Source: Cyclobacteriaceae bacterium
Lineage (GTDB): Bacteria > Bacteroidota > Bacteroidia > Cytophagales > Cyclobacteriaceae
Direction: 5' to 3'
Length of the DNA stretch: 64,000 bases
NCBI GenBank assembly: GCA_022842845.1
Contig: JALHOT010000001.1
Span: 59,842-123,841 of the forward strand
Position 1 is the stretch's first letter, and the number at the start of each line of letters is the position of its first letter. Below are positions 24,340 through 33,378 of this stretch, in pieces. The notes below the pieces were generated by a model, which was not told where the DNA came from, did no database searches, and was given only the letters and a program-made list of their open reading frames with translations. The translations under genes were made by a program, and so were the position numbers.

Positions 24340-25770
24340 ATGGAAAACAATCAACCCACACTCAATCTCTTTGAACGCTTCAATGCCTGGATCGAAGAAT
24401 CCATTACAGTCAAACTCTTCTCCATTGGTTTTCTGGTTCTCATACTACTCATTCCCTCTGCGTGGATTGTGGAATTGATAGAAGAGAGAGAAAGCAGGGC
24501 CGAAAGTGTGATGCAAGAGGTTTCTGAAAAATGGTCGAATAGTCAAACCGTGTCCGGTCCTATTCTGGTTATCCCTTACAAAACGATCGAAAAAATTGAT
24601 CGGGGTAAAAATGGAATTATAGTCAAAGAGAAAGTGGAGAACTATTTCTTTCTTCCTGAAAAGTTAGCCATACAGGGCGCAGTAGACCCTAAAGTATTAC
24701 ATCGTGGAATTTTTGATGCCGCTGTCTACAATTCCTCACTGACGGTAACGGCTGATTTTACAAAACCAAACTTTACCGCACTGGGTATTGCCGAAGAAGA
24801 TGTGTTGTGGAAGAAAGCGCACATGATTTTCTCCTTGTCAGATTTACGGGGCATTAGCGACAATCCTGTATTTAACGTAGGCGCTATCGCCAAAACAACA
24901 GAACCTTCCAATGATCTAGGCCTTGCCCTTGAAGAGAGTAAAACCATTACACACATTTCTGACTATGAAGAACCCGTAGAAGTATCCGCCAGCACGCGTA
25001 CTTCGAAAGGCATTATCGCACCACTTCAGTGGCAATCAGCAAATGATTTTAAAGGCGATGCTTCGATACAACTACACTTAAAAGGAAGTAAGAGTCTTCG
25101 TTTCGTACCTACCGGTAAAACAACCTTAGTCAGTTTAAAAGGCCCCTGGAACAATCCCAGCTTTGATGGGGAGTTTATTCCTGAGGATCGCACGGTAACA
25201 GAGAAGGAGTTTTCGGCTACATGGAAAATATTGAACTACAACCGTCCTTTTGCACAACAATGGAGTGGAAAAAATCAGGTGATCAGCGGAGCCGACTTTG
25301 GTGTTACCCTTCTCATTCCTGTTGATCAATACCAGAAAAGCATTAGAACGGCCAAGTATGGTCAACTCATCATCATCTTAACATTTGTGGCGCTCTTTTT
25401 AGTGGAGATTACCAAACGCATTCGCATACATCCCTTTCAGTATATCCTGATAGGTGTGGCGCTGATCATTTATTATTCTTTACTGCTGAGTTTGTCTGAG
25501 CAGGTTGGATACAACATTGCTTACGGTATTGCTTCAATCGCTACCATTAGTCTGGTCAGTTTTTATGTTTCGTCCTTTTTGAAGAATGCACAGCTCGTGA
25601 TCTTGTTTACCTCATTACTCACAGTATTTTACACCTTTATCTTTGTCATTATTCTGCAGCAGGACTTCTCTTTACTCTTGGGTAGCATAGGCTTGTTCCT
25701 GATCGTGGCTGCGCTCATGTACTTCTCCAGAAAAGTGGAATGGTATAAATCTTCTGCGATTGCGAATTAA
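24340..25770 (+). CDS. creD: CreD-family inner membrane protein
   Basis: I chose ATG 24340 (476 residues) over the upstream TTG at 24307, which lies within the operator. An N-terminal membrane helix (about residues 25-47) is followed by a large periplasmic domain and a cluster of helices at about residues 330-470. The TVSGPILVIPY and KVENYFFLPEKLAIQGAVDPKVLHRGIF segments are typical of CreD/inner-membrane-protein CreD. In E. coli CreD is linked to envelope-stress and beta-lactam tolerance. Its role here is unknown. A strong terminator follows. Confidence 0.9.
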   Translation: MENNQPTLNLFERFNAWIEESITVKLFSIGFLVLILLIPSAWIVELIEERESRAESVMQEVSEKWSNSQTVSGPILVIPYKTIEKIDRGKNGIIVKEKVENYFFLPEKLAIQGAVDPKVLHRGIFDAAVYNSSLTVTADFTKPNFTALGIAEEDVLWKKAHMIFSLSDLRGISDNPVFNVGAIAKTTEPSNDLGLALEESKTITHISDYEEPVEVSASTRTSKGIIAPLQWQSANDFKGDASIQLHLKGSKSLRFVPTGKTTLVSLKGPWNNPSFDGEFIPEDRTVTEKEFSATWKILNYNRPFAQQWSGKNQVISGADFGVTLLIPVDQYQKSIRTAKYGQLIIILTFVALFLVEITKRIRIHPFQYILIGVALIIYYSLLLSLSEQVGYNIAYGIASIATISLVSFYVSSFLKNAQLVILFTSLLTVFYTFIFVIILQQDFSLLLGSIGLFLIVAALMYFSRKVEWYKSSAIAN

Positions 25771-25775
25771 AAAGT

Positions 25776-25804
25776 AAAAGCCCTCTGTAGCAGAGGGCTT
25801 TTTT
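25776..25804 (+). terminator. Intrinsic terminator after creD
   Basis: AAGCCCTCTG pairs with CAGAGGGCTT around a 3-nt loop and is followed by T4-6; it lies just after the creD stop. Confidence 0.95.
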
Positions 25805-25859
25805 AAAATCCTATCGTATCACGGGTGGAGAATAAATGAATGGAATTAAGCGATGAGTG

Positions 25860-26238
25860 AGCGGCCCTGTAGCGAAACACTTATTACTAATTGGCTTAAC
25901 TAATTTTTGGTAGTGTGTTCCTTTGGTGAAAACTTGCTAAAGGATTCCTTTCACTTTCCTTCTTACTTTTTCTCTTGACAGAAAAAGTACCAATCCCGAT
26001 AGCTATCGGGACAAGACCCAACAATGCTTCCTTACGCACATGCTACTCACCCCCGCTGTTGGGTCGGGCCATCGCGCTGGAGTTCAAATTAAAAGAAAGT
26101 TTCAGTAAAGGCGTTTCCGAATCCTTCTCTCAGCATGCTCATGAAACGCCTTATTCTATCTTCGGTCAGGAAGGGGTGGTGCGGATAGAATATAGTGTTG
26201 CAGGAGTATGCGGGGCCCAGCGGCCCTAGAGCGAAACA
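25860..26238. repeat. Palindrome-rich repeat element with direct terminal repeats
   Basis: This 379-bp block occupies the middle of the 687-bp gene-free stretch 25771-26457. It is bounded by 20-bp near-identical direct repeats (AGCGGCCCTGTAGCGAAACA at 25860-25879 and 26219-26238, 18 of 20 positions). Inside are an inverted repeat (ACTTTTTCT against AGAAAAAGT, 25965-25988) and the perfect 18-bp palindrome at 25994-26011 with arms TCCCGA/TCGGGA. An 84-codon open frame at 25975-26229 has low-complexity composition and is most likely not a gene. I recall similar intergenic units in Bacteroidota. Confidence 0.55.
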
Positions 26239-26390
26239 GGATTTCTTTATTTACTACAATGACTCTTGAGAAGAATGATTTCTTTTAGTGAAATCATGTG
26301 AAAACTTTTTAAGACATTAATTCCGGTCTGTGCGAATACAGACTTGGATTATAGAATAAAATTACCTGTAAAGACTATCTATAAAAGCAA

Positions 26391-26416
26391 GAAGTCAGGT
26401 CAAAAGACCTGACTTC
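26391..26416 (-). terminator. Terminator hairpin after the P5C dehydrogenase gene
   Basis: An 11-bp perfect stem (GAAGTCAGGTC with its complement) around a 4-A loop, 41 bp beyond the stop of the minus-strand gene. The following T-rich run is weak (TTGCTTTTATAG). Confidence 0.7.
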
Positions 26417-26457
26417 CAATTTTGTTATCTAGGAACCTATGTGGTAAAACTCTACCA

Positions 26458-28086
26458 CTATTCCTTATCCAGGAATGGATAACGGTAATCAACTGGCGTT
26501 ACAAAAGTTTCTTTAATGGTACGCATGCTCACCCAGCGCAACAAGTTTACTTTAGCACCGGCTTTATCATTGGTGCCTGATCCTCTGGCACCACCAAAAG
26601 GCTGCTGCCCTACTACAGCACCGGTAGGCTTATCGTTGATGTAGAAATTACCAGCCGCATGCGTTAACTTTTTAGTCGCTAACTCTATGGCATAACGATC
26701 TTTGGCCATGATAGAACCTGTTAAGGCATAAGGAGAAGTACTATCAACCAACTCCAGGGTTTGCTCAAAGTTTTCGCTGTGGTATACATAGACAGTTAAT
26801 ACAGGCCCGAAAATTTCTTCACACATAGTAAGCGAAGAAGGATCTTTTGATTCTATTACCGTAGGTTCAATGAAATAGCCTTTCGACTTATCATACTTGC
26901 CACCGGCAATAATTTCGCTCATGGAATTGGCTCTCGCTTTTTCGATATACCCTGTAATCGAGTTGAAAGCTTTCTCATCGATCACGGCATTGATGAAGTT
27001 GCCGAAATCTTCTGTCGGTCCCATTTTCATGCTCTTCAGGTCTTCGAGCAAATACTTCTTCACATCATCCCAGAGATTAGAAGGGATATAGCAGCGCGAA
27101 GCCGCAGAACATTTTTGTCCTTGATATTCGAAAGCTCCCCGCGACATAGCGGTAGCCACTTGCTTGGCATCGGCACTCTTATGCACCATGATGAAGTCCT
27201 TACCTCCTGTTTCACCCACAATGCGCGGATAGGCCCTGTACTTCTGTATGTTATTGCCAATCGTCTTCCACATATTCTGGAATACACCCGTGCTACCGGT
27301 AAAATGTAAGCCGGCAAAATCTCTGTGATTGAAGATTACATCGCCTGCATCAGGACCGCTTACATACACCAGGTTAATCACACCATCAGGCAAGCCTGCT
27401 TCTTTCAACACTTGCATGATGACATTGGCTGCATAGATCTGCGTGTTGGCTGGCTTCCATACCACAGTATTGCCCATCATGGCCATGCTGGTAGGTAAGT
27501 TGCCTGCAATGGCTGTGAAGTTAAAAGGTGTGAGCGCGAATGTAAATCCCTCCAAGGGTCTGTACTCCATGCGGTTCCAAATACCCGCGGCTGAGTCAGG
27601 CTGCTCGCTATAGATTTCACTCATGAAATGAACATTGTAGCGCAAGAAGTCGATCAACTCACAGGCTGAATCAATCTCTGCCTGAAAAGCATTTTTAGAT
27701 TGCCCCAGCATGGTAGCTGCGTTCATCTTGTAGCGATAAGGGCCTGCGAGTAATTCAGCTGCTTTTAAAAAGATACTGGCGCGGTACTCCCAATCCAGGT
27801 GAGCCCATAATTCTTTAGCACCCAGTGCTGCGTTAATAGCCTGCTCTACATGCGATTTATCACCTTCGTGAAAATATCCCAACACATGCTGATGGTCATG
27901 CGGTGGGTTGAGGGCTTTCTTCTTTTCAGTTCTTACTTCTTCACCCCCAATGTACATAGGGATGTCCAATACCTGAGCACGCGCTTCTTCTAAGGCTTTT
28001 TTAAGAAGGGCTCTTTCTTTTGAACCCGGAGCATAGCTCAATACAGGTTCATTTTTAGGTGCAGGTACTTTAAAAAATCCGTTCAT
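26458..28086 (-). CDS. L-glutamate gamma-semialdehyde (P5C) dehydrogenase
   Basis: A 542-residue aldehyde dehydrogenase converting glutamate semialdehyde (from proline) to glutamate. I chose ATG 28086 (MNGFFKVPAPKNEPVLSY); the 49-codon extension to 28233 runs into the YjjG-like gene and is not credible. Catalytic residues are visible: glutamate in GETGGKDFIMVH and cysteine in QGQKCSAASR. The family has about 540 residues in Bacteroidota (stand-alone, not fused to proline dehydrogenase). A terminator follows. Proline dehydrogenase is not in this window. Confidence 0.93.
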   Translation of the reverse strand: MNGFFKVPAPKNEPVLSYAPGSKERALLKKALEEARAQVLDIPMYIGGEEVRTEKKKALNPPHDHQHVLGYFHEGDKSHVEQAINAALGAKELWAHLDWEYRASIFLKAAELLAGPYRYKMNAATMLGQSKNAFQAEIDSACELIDFLRYNVHFMSEIYSEQPDSAAGIWNRMEYRPLEGFTFALTPFNFTAIAGNLPTSMAMMGNTVVWKPANTQIYAANVIMQVLKEAGLPDGVINLVYVSGPDAGDVIFNHRDFAGLHFTGSTGVFQNMWKTIGNNIQKYRAYPRIVGETGGKDFIMVHKSADAKQVATAMSRGAFEYQGQKCSAASRCYIPSNLWDDVKKYLLEDLKSMKMGPTEDFGNFINAVIDEKAFNSITGYIEKARANSMSEIIAGGKYDKSKGYFIEPTVIESKDPSSLTMCEEIFGPVLTVYVYHSENFEQTLELVDSTSPYALTGSIMAKDRYAIELATKKLTHAAGNFYINDKPTGAVVGQQPFGGARGSGTNDKAGAKVNLLRWVSMRTIKETFVTPVDYRYPFLDKE

Positions 28087-28141
28087 ATGTTTTATTAATC
28101 TAATTCGAGAAAACAAATTTACACAATCATCTTCAACCCTA

Positions 28142-28834
28142 TTATAGCAGGTGTTGTAATTCCTCAAGCTTGCTGATCTCATGATGCGCCTCATGTTCGT
28201 GATCAGCACCTTGCGGGTTATAAAAAACAGCATCTACTGAGGCATTTATCGCTCCCGCAATATCGGTTTCAAGATTATCGCCCACCATGATGGCCTCATG
28301 CGATTCGTGCTGATGGAGGTTGAGGGCATACTCAAAAATCTGCTTAGCAGGTTTTTTAACGCCTGCTTGCTGTGAAGTAACCACATGATCGAAATAGTGC
28401 GCAATGTTTCCTGATGCCAGTTTCATGTGCTGTACTTCATCAAAGCCGTTGGTGATGAGTGACAGATCATACTTTTTATGAAGATAATCAAGTGTTTCGA
28501 TGGCCCCTGGCAACAAAGTACCTTTCCGTGGACAAGCATACAGGTAGTCGTGCGACAATTGTTGGATCAATTCCTGATCGGTGATTTCGAAAGGCGCCAA
28601 TATGCGCTTAAAGCGCTCTGCCCTGATCACTTCACCTTTAATCAGACCTTTATCATATTGATTCCACAAATCACTGTTCACTTCATTGAAAATCTGATGA
28701 AAGGCCGTAAAAGAAGTTACTCCCTTTTGTGCTAAATGATACTGATCATACAGTTCTTCCAGGGTCTGTCGGGAGTTGGTATCAAAGTCCCAAAGGGTGT
28801 GATCAAGATCAAAGAAGATGGTTTTATATTTCAT
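28142..28834 (-). CDS. yjjG: HAD phosphatase, YjjG-like nucleotidase
   Basis: A 230-residue haloacid-dehalogenase-fold phosphatase with motif I FFDLDHTLWDFD at residues 7-17, motif II SLITNG and motif III KPAKQIF...MVGDNLETDIAGA. The pattern is that of YjjG-type noncanonical pyrimidine nucleotidases, which hydrolyse nucleoside monophosphates, but other HAD phosphatases look similar. It lies 55 bp from the P5C dehydrogenase gene. The start ATG is supported by the motif I position. Confidence 0.82.
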   Translation of the reverse strand: MKYKTIFFDLDHTLWDFDTNSRQTLEELYDQYHLAQKGVTSFTAFHQIFNEVNSDLWNQYDKGLIKGEVIRAERFKRILAPFEITDQELIQQLSHDYLYACPRKGTLLPGAIETLDYLHKKYDLSLITNGFDEVQHMKLASGNIAHYFDHVVTSQQAGVKKPAKQIFEYALNLHQHESHEAIMVGDNLETDIAGAINASVDAVFYNPQGADHEHEAHHEISKLEELQHLL

Positions 28835-28913
28835 TTATTAATCTGCTGATTAGATGATGTGCTTATGTGCTGATTCGTTGTCCCTTATCAGTTTTCAGTT
28901 ATGCGTTCAATTG

Positions 28914-29303
28914 TTAATTACTTTTCATCCACTGCTGCACCTGTACTTTATTGACTGCTAACTCACGATTGGTAAAAAGAGTTTGGTATACCTGCATATC
29001 TTTTTGCAATTGGGGGTCCTTCTTCAAAAACTGAAAAATCTGACCAATAATATCTTCTACTTCATCTTTCACCTGATAAAAAACCCAGTGATTAAAGCGC
29101 CTGTGTGACAAGATGCCCGCATTTTTTAAGTAGATCAGATGCCGTGACGTTTTGGCTTGTGTGAAATCGAGGATTTTTTCAAGATCTGCAATACACATTT
29201 CCTGGTTTTCATAGATTAAAAACAGGATGCGCAGGCGCGATTCATCGGCACAAGCCTTAAAAATTTGCGAACCGAGGGTAAGATTGAAATTTTTTAACCG
29301 CAT
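28914..29303 (-). CDS. ArsR-family winged-helix regulator
   Basis: A 129-residue regulator. I chose ATG 29303 because the upstream in-frame start at 29324 is TTG and lies in a promoter-like region. The ArsR winged helix is clear at about residues 8-85: LGSQIFKACADESRLRILFLIYEN, CIADLEKILDFTQAKTSRHLIYLKNAGIL and the wing RRFNHWVFYQV. A C-terminal helical extension of about 40 residues follows. It has no CXC-type metal site, so its signal is unknown. The neighbouring gene at 29382 is divergent. Confidence 0.88.
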   Translation of the reverse strand: MRLKNFNLTLGSQIFKACADESRLRILFLIYENQEMCIADLEKILDFTQAKTSRHLIYLKNAGILSHRRFNHWVFYQVKDEVEDIIGQIFQFLKKDPQLQKDMQVYQTLFTNRELAVNKVQVQQWMKSN

Positions 29304-29381
29304 GGCACGTTTTATGCCCTGCAAATGTATGGAAATTAGGCGCTTATCGGTGTCCTATCTATATTTGGCACAACACAAATC

Positions 29382-30026
29382 ATGAATTCGGTGAAGAATC
29401 AGTTATTAATCGTTTTTATCATCATTTCTTCTGTCACCCTATCTTTTTCAGATGGTATGGCACAAGGTCAGAGGCGTGTTATCCAATTGTCTGGTATCGT
29501 GCTTGGCCAGGATAGTACACAAGGTGGCATTCCCGGTGTAAACGTATACATACCCAAAGCTGGGCGCGGAACGCCAACTAACACACTAGGTTTTTTTTCC
29601 TTGCCTGTTTTAGTGGGTGACAGTGTCGTGATCAGTGCAGTAGGCTATGAGCGTCAATACTATATAGTGCCCAACCATCCATCAGAATTTCTAACCCTCA
29701 TTTTCGAGTTAAGCGAAGACGTTACCTATCTGAAGGAATTAATGGTTATGCCTTTCCCTACTGAAGAAGTATTTAAAGAAGCTGTTTTAGCATTGAATTT
29801 ACCTTTGGAAGATGCTTCTTACGATCGCAATAATTTAGATGCTGAGTTACTAGCCCTCATCTTGAAAACCACGCCAATGGATGGTTACTCCAACCAGCGC
29901 TATATGCTGGATCAGCTTAACTACACACAATCATCTAAATATGTGCCCATTGCCAATCCTTTGTTAAATCCATTTAACTGGGCCAAGTTCATTCAGTCAC
30001 TCAAGCAGAGTAAAAAGAAGAAGTAA
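29382..30026 (+). CDS. Exported protein with CarboxypepD_reg-like domain
   Basis: A 214-residue protein with a signal peptide (residues 1-27, cleavage near MAQ). Residues 35-115 form a carboxypeptidase regulatory-like beta-sandwich (VIQLSGIVLGQDS, GIPGVNVYIPKAGRGTPTNTLGFFSLPVLVGDSVVISAVGYERQ), found in TonB-receptor N-termini and many exported Bacteroidota proteins. There is no barrel or plug after it, so it is not a receptor. The C-terminal part is of unknown role. It ends with a lysine-rich tail. Confidence 0.75.
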   Translation: MNSVKNQLLIVFIIISSVTLSFSDGMAQGQRRVIQLSGIVLGQDSTQGGIPGVNVYIPKAGRGTPTNTLGFFSLPVLVGDSVVISAVGYERQYYIVPNHPSEFLTLIFELSEDVTYLKELMVMPFPTEEVFKEAVLALNLPLEDASYDRNNLDAELLALILKTTPMDGYSNQRYMLDQLNYTQSSKYVPIANPLLNPFNWAKFIQSLKQSKKKK

Positions 30027-30123
30027 TGCTTGATTAGTGAAGGGGATCCTTGATCTTTTTATGCCTTGCCGATAAGCCTTGACAATAGAACATTACTGTT
30101 GATTAGTAGAATGGATAGGGCAT

Positions 30124-30151
30124 AAAAAAGGCCCTGATAAATCAGAGCCTT
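30124..30151 (-). terminator. Intrinsic terminator of the tRNA-Ala/tRNA-Pro pair
   Basis: On the minus strand an 11-bp stem (one G-U pair) around a 2-6 nt loop, followed by six T, begins 5 bp after the tRNA-Pro end. Confidence 0.88.
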
Positions 30152-30155
30152 CTTG

Positions 30156-30230
30156 TCGAGGTGAGATGATTCGAACATCCGACCCCCACGTCCCTAACGT
30201 GGTGCGCTAACCGGGCTGCGCTACACCTCG
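30156..30230 (-). tRNA. tRNA-Pro (anticodon AGG)
   Basis: A complete 75-nt cloverleaf on the minus strand: acceptor CGAGGTG/CACCTCG, D-arm GCGC/GCGC, anticodon arm CCACG-TTAGGGA-CGTGG, T-arm GGATG-TTCGAAT-CATCT. CCA is not encoded. The anticodon loop puts A at position 34, giving anticodon AGG, which is unusual for bacterial proline tRNAs (GGG, TGG, CGG are usual). Confidence 0.92.
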
Positions 30231-30236
30231 ATCAAC

Positions 30237-30313
30237 TGGTGGAGAATATCGGATTCGAACCGATGACCTCTTCCATGCCATGGAAGCGCTCTAGCCAGCT
30301 GAGCTAATCCCCC
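30237..30313 (-). tRNA. tRNA-Ala (anticodon GGC)
   Basis: A complete cloverleaf on the minus strand: acceptor GGGGGAT/ATTCTCC, D-arm GCTC/GAGC, anticodon arm CTTCC-ATGGCAT-GGAAG, T-arm ATCGG-TTCGAAT-CCGAT, discriminator A and encoded CCA (77 nt). It precedes tRNA-Pro by 6 bp in the same transcript. Confidence 0.96.
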
Positions 30314-30479
30314 TTTTTTGATCCTAATGAGCATAAATCCTCATTCGGGCTGCAATAATACAAAGGATGCCGCTATTCGCAAAAAATCCACTTTAATGCT
30401 TTCCGAATTATTTGCAGCCTGGCCAATAGATAATCTTAACGCACGGGCCTGCCTCAAGATGGGAGACAGGAAGAGTAGT

Positions 30480-30986
30480 TTATTTTTCAATAACCCTTCT
30501 GGCCTCTCGAAAACTCTTCTGGTAATAATCCGATAGCAGGTTAGCTTCAACTACCCCTAGTGTAGTAGAAGCATGAATAAACTTAATGTTGTCTTTGGCT
30601 CTTCTATCAGTAACCAGCCCTACATGGGTAATCTTCCGCTTCTTTTTACCTGTCGCAAAAAAAACCAAATCACCCGGTTGTACCTCTTTTAATTTTACCT
30701 CCTTGCCTACCTTGCTTTGGTCTTCACTTGTTCTGGGCAGTGGATATTCGATAGCGCGAAAGGCATTGATGAGCAAACCGGAGCAGTCCATGCCGGCACG
30801 CGTTGTCCCACCATATTTGTAAGGCACCCCGGTATAACTTCTGGCAGTTTTCACCACTTTTTCAACCTTCTCCTCCCGCAGTTTTGCCTTTTTGTGCGAT
30901 GCACACGATAGCAGAAAAATGGACGATAAGAGTAATGCCTGAAGAAGAAGCTTTTGACTAATTTTAAGTCCAAAGAATAGCTTCAT
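30480..30986 (-). CDS. NlpC/P60 family lipoprotein (peptidoglycan hydrolase)
   Basis: A 168-residue lipoprotein (lipobox Cys28, LLSC). The NlpC/P60 papain-like triad is in place: Cys68 in MDCSGL, His121 in ITHVGLV and His138 in FIHAST. Such enzymes cut the D-gamma-glutamyl-diaminopimelate bond in peptidoglycan stem peptides. The protein has no extra SH3 or LysM domain, so targeting must come from the lipid anchor. It is transcribed convergently with the tRNA pair's neighbourhood and divergently from the glycolate oxidase-like gene. Confidence 0.93.
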   Translation of the reverse strand: MKLFFGLKISQKLLLQALLLSSIFLLSCASHKKAKLREEKVEKVVKTARSYTGVPYKYGGTTRAGMDCSGLLINAFRAIEYPLPRTSEDQSKVGKEVKLKEVQPGDLVFFATGKKKRKITHVGLVTDRRAKDNIKFIHASTTLGVVEANLLSDYYQKSFREARRVIEK

Positions 30987-31022
30987 AGTAAGTTTAAAAA
31001 GTAAAGTAAATATACACTTTCC

Positions 31023-32438
31023 ATGCCATTCGCAGCAGTAGTTCCCGCCCTCCTAGAGCAGTTTGAAAAAATCGTTGGTAAGCAAAACATTATTGTAGAC
31101 GAAGAAAACCGTTACAACTATTCACATGATGAAACAGAGGACTATTCTTTCTTACCTGATGTGGTTCTCAAACCGGGTACTGCAGAAGAGATCAGTGCTA
31201 TCCTCAGACTATGCAACGAACACGTAATACCAGTAACCCCGCGCGGGGGTGGTACAGGGCTTAGCGGTGGTGCCTTACCCATACAAAAAGGGGTAGTGAT
31301 GTCGATGGAGCGTTTCAATAAAATACTCAACATCGATGAACTGAACTTGCAGGCTACGGTTGAGCCTGGTGTGATTACTGAAGTATTTCAAAATGCCGTT
31401 AAAGAAAAAGGCTTGTTCTATCCACCCGATCCTGCCAGTCGCGGCACCTGTTTTATTGGAGGTAATATTGCCGAGAATAGCGGTGGACCCAAGGCAGTGA
31501 AATATGGTGTTACCCGAGATTACGTTATCAATATGGAAGTGGTTTTGCCCAGCGGTGATATCATCTGGACTGGTGCCAACGTATTGAAAAATTCTACCGG
31601 TTATAATTTAACACAATTGATGTGCGGCAGTGAAGGGACACTCGGCATCATCACTAAAATTGTTTTCAAGCTCAGAGGCCTTCCTCAAAAATCAGTGTTG
31701 TTGCTATTGCCTTTTATTACCAACGAAGAAGCCTGCAAAGCCATTGCAGAAATTTTCAGAGCAGGCATTACCCCCTCAGGCATGGAGTTCTTTGAGCGCG
31801 AGGCGGCTATGAAGACCATTGACTATTGTGAGAAAATTTATGCGGCCAAGGTGAGCACCCCTTTTCCGGAAAACATGGATGCTTACTTACTCTGTGAATT
31901 AGATGGCAACGATGAAGAGGTGTTGATGCGTGATGCGGAACGGGTGATGACTGTAGTAGAACAATTTCAATGTGGCGAAATTCTTTTTGCTGAAACCGCT
32001 GCACAGAAAGAGGAACTTTGGAAGATTCGTAAAAATATTTCACCAGCAGTCAATGCTTACTCACTCTGTAAATCAGAAGACGTTGTGGTACCCAGGGCCA
32101 ATCTTCCTAAACTGATCATTGGCATCAAGGCCATTGGTAAGCAATATGGCTTCAACTCAGTTTGCTATGGCCATCTGGGCGATGGCAACCTGCATGTGAA
32201 CATCATGAAAGAACAAATGAGCGATGAGAACTGGGCTACCCATGTGCCCGAGGGCATAGGGGAAATTTTCAAGTTGACTGTTTCTCTCGGGGGCACACTT
32301 TCCGGAGAGCACGGCATTGGCATCGCCAAAAAGCCCTACATGCCCATTGCCATGCGGGAAGCCAATCTGGAGGTGATGAGAGGCATAAAAAGAGCCTTTG
32401 ATCCCAAGGGTATCTTAAATCCTGGGAAAATTTTTTAA
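31023..32438 (+). CDS. FAD-linked oxidase, glycolate oxidase (GlcD)/D-lactate dehydrogenase type
   Basis: A 471-residue flavoenzyme. The FAD-binding type 4 domain (VAO fold) spans about residues 40-220, with PVTPRGGGTGLSGGALP and GGNIAENSGGPKAVKYG, and the C-terminal FAD-linked oxidase domain ends GHLGDGNLHVN...GGTLSGEHGIGIAKKPYM. It oxidises a 2-hydroxy acid (glycolate or D-lactate). The partner subunits GlcE and GlcF are not adjacent, so it may be a stand-alone D-lactate dehydrogenase. No signal peptide. Confidence 0.88.
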   Translation: MPFAAVVPALLEQFEKIVGKQNIIVDEENRYNYSHDETEDYSFLPDVVLKPGTAEEISAILRLCNEHVIPVTPRGGGTGLSGGALPIQKGVVMSMERFNKILNIDELNLQATVEPGVITEVFQNAVKEKGLFYPPDPASRGTCFIGGNIAENSGGPKAVKYGVTRDYVINMEVVLPSGDIIWTGANVLKNSTGYNLTQLMCGSEGTLGIITKIVFKLRGLPQKSVLLLLPFITNEEACKAIAEIFRAGITPSGMEFFEREAAMKTIDYCEKIYAAKVSTPFPENMDAYLLCELDGNDEEVLMRDAERVMTVVEQFQCGEILFAETAAQKEELWKIRKNISPAVNAYSLCKSEDVVVPRANLPKLIIGIKAIGKQYGFNSVCYGHLGDGNLHVNIMKEQMSDENWATHVPEGIGEIFKLTVSLGGTLSGEHGIGIAKKPYMPIAMREANLEVMRGIKRAFDPKGILNPGKIF

Positions 32439-32493
32439 TTTAGGTTACTCCTTATTACAATTCCCCGCCATCAGAGGAGTTATATAAACTTCT

Positions 32494-33378
32494 ATGAAAG
32501 CTTTCGTCATACTCTTGTTTTTGATCGCTTCCCACAGCTTGCTGGCGCAAGAAAATCTTGGTGATAGCACTACTATTTATCGCATTGAAACTGTTGATGG
32601 CAATGAATACATTGGTAATATTATATCAAGAAGTCCTGAGCAGATTCAACTTAAAACTGTAAGACTTGGCATCATTACCTTACGCACGGTAGATGTAGTA
32701 CGCATAGAAGTAGTATTGAAAGAGCGGATCAAAAACGATGTGCTCTGGTTCGATAATGTGCAGGCTACCCGATACTTCTTCATGCCCAATGGCTATGGTT
32801 TAAAGAAAGGAGAAGCCTATTACCAGAATGTTTGGGTTGTGTTTAATCAAGTGAGTGTAGGTGTCACTGATAATTTTTCTCTGGGTCTTGGCATGATCCC
32901 CACTTTTCTATTTGGCGGTGGGGGTGGAATACCCATCTGGCTCACCCCTAAGCTATCTATTCCGTTAGTCAATGACCGGGTAAATGTAGGGGCCGGTATT
33001 TTTTATGCTACTCTTTTAGGCGGAGGCGAAGGAAATGGCGTTGGCCTTGCCTATGGCTTATCTACCTTCGGCAACAAAGACAAAAATTTTACCTTTGGCT
33101 TGGGCTATGGTTTTGCTGACGGGCAATTGGCCAATGCGCCTACCCTCAGCTTTAGTACCATGATCCGTACCGGACAAAGGGGATATTTCCTTAGTGAAAA
33201 TTATTTCATCAGTGTTCCCGGAGAAACGGTTGCACTCATCTCTATTGGCGGAAGAAGGATTATCAAAAGAGCTGGACTTGATTACGGACTTTTTGCCCCC
33301 ATAGTTCAAGGTCAAAATTTCTTCTTTGCTGCTCCGTGGCTGGGCCTGACTTTTAAGTTAGATAAAAAGAAGGTTTAG
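32494..33378 (+). CDS. Exported outer-membrane-like beta-strand protein, unknown function
   Basis: A 294-residue protein with a signal peptide (cleavage near LLAQ, residue 19). The body alternates short amphipathic strands with glycine-rich turns (FLFGGGGGIPIWLTPKLSIPLV, GLAYGLSTFG, FGLGYGFADG), consistent with an outer-membrane barrel. The first 70 residues form a small beta domain (RIETVDGNEYIGNII). No family is recognised. It overlaps the stop of the minus-strand YbdK-like gene by 4 bp at 33375. Confidence 0.65.
   Translation: MKAFVILLFLIASHSLLAQENLGDSTTIYRIETVDGNEYIGNIISRSPEQIQLKTVRLGIITLRTVDVVRIEVVLKERIKNDVLWFDNVQATRYFFMPNGYGLKKGEAYYQNVWVVFNQVSVGVTDNFSLGLGMIPTFLFGGGGGIPIWLTPKLSIPLVNDRVNVGAGIFYATLLGGGEGNGVGLAYGLSTFGNKDKNFTFGLGYGFADGQLANAPTLSFSTMIRTGQRGYFLSENYFISVPGETVALISIGGRRIIKRAGLDYGLFAPIVQGQNFFFAAPWLGLTFKLDKKKV

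Noticed and set aside
25975-26229. 84-codon open reading frame as a gene
   Set aside because: It overlaps the palindrome-rich repeat, begins within its inverted repeat, and its product has low-complexity composition unlike the neighbouring genes.
26458-28233. 591-codon version of the P5C dehydrogenase
   Set aside because: The extra 49 codons lie over the YjjG-like gene and carry no conserved residues; the 542-residue form begins with the typical family N-terminus.
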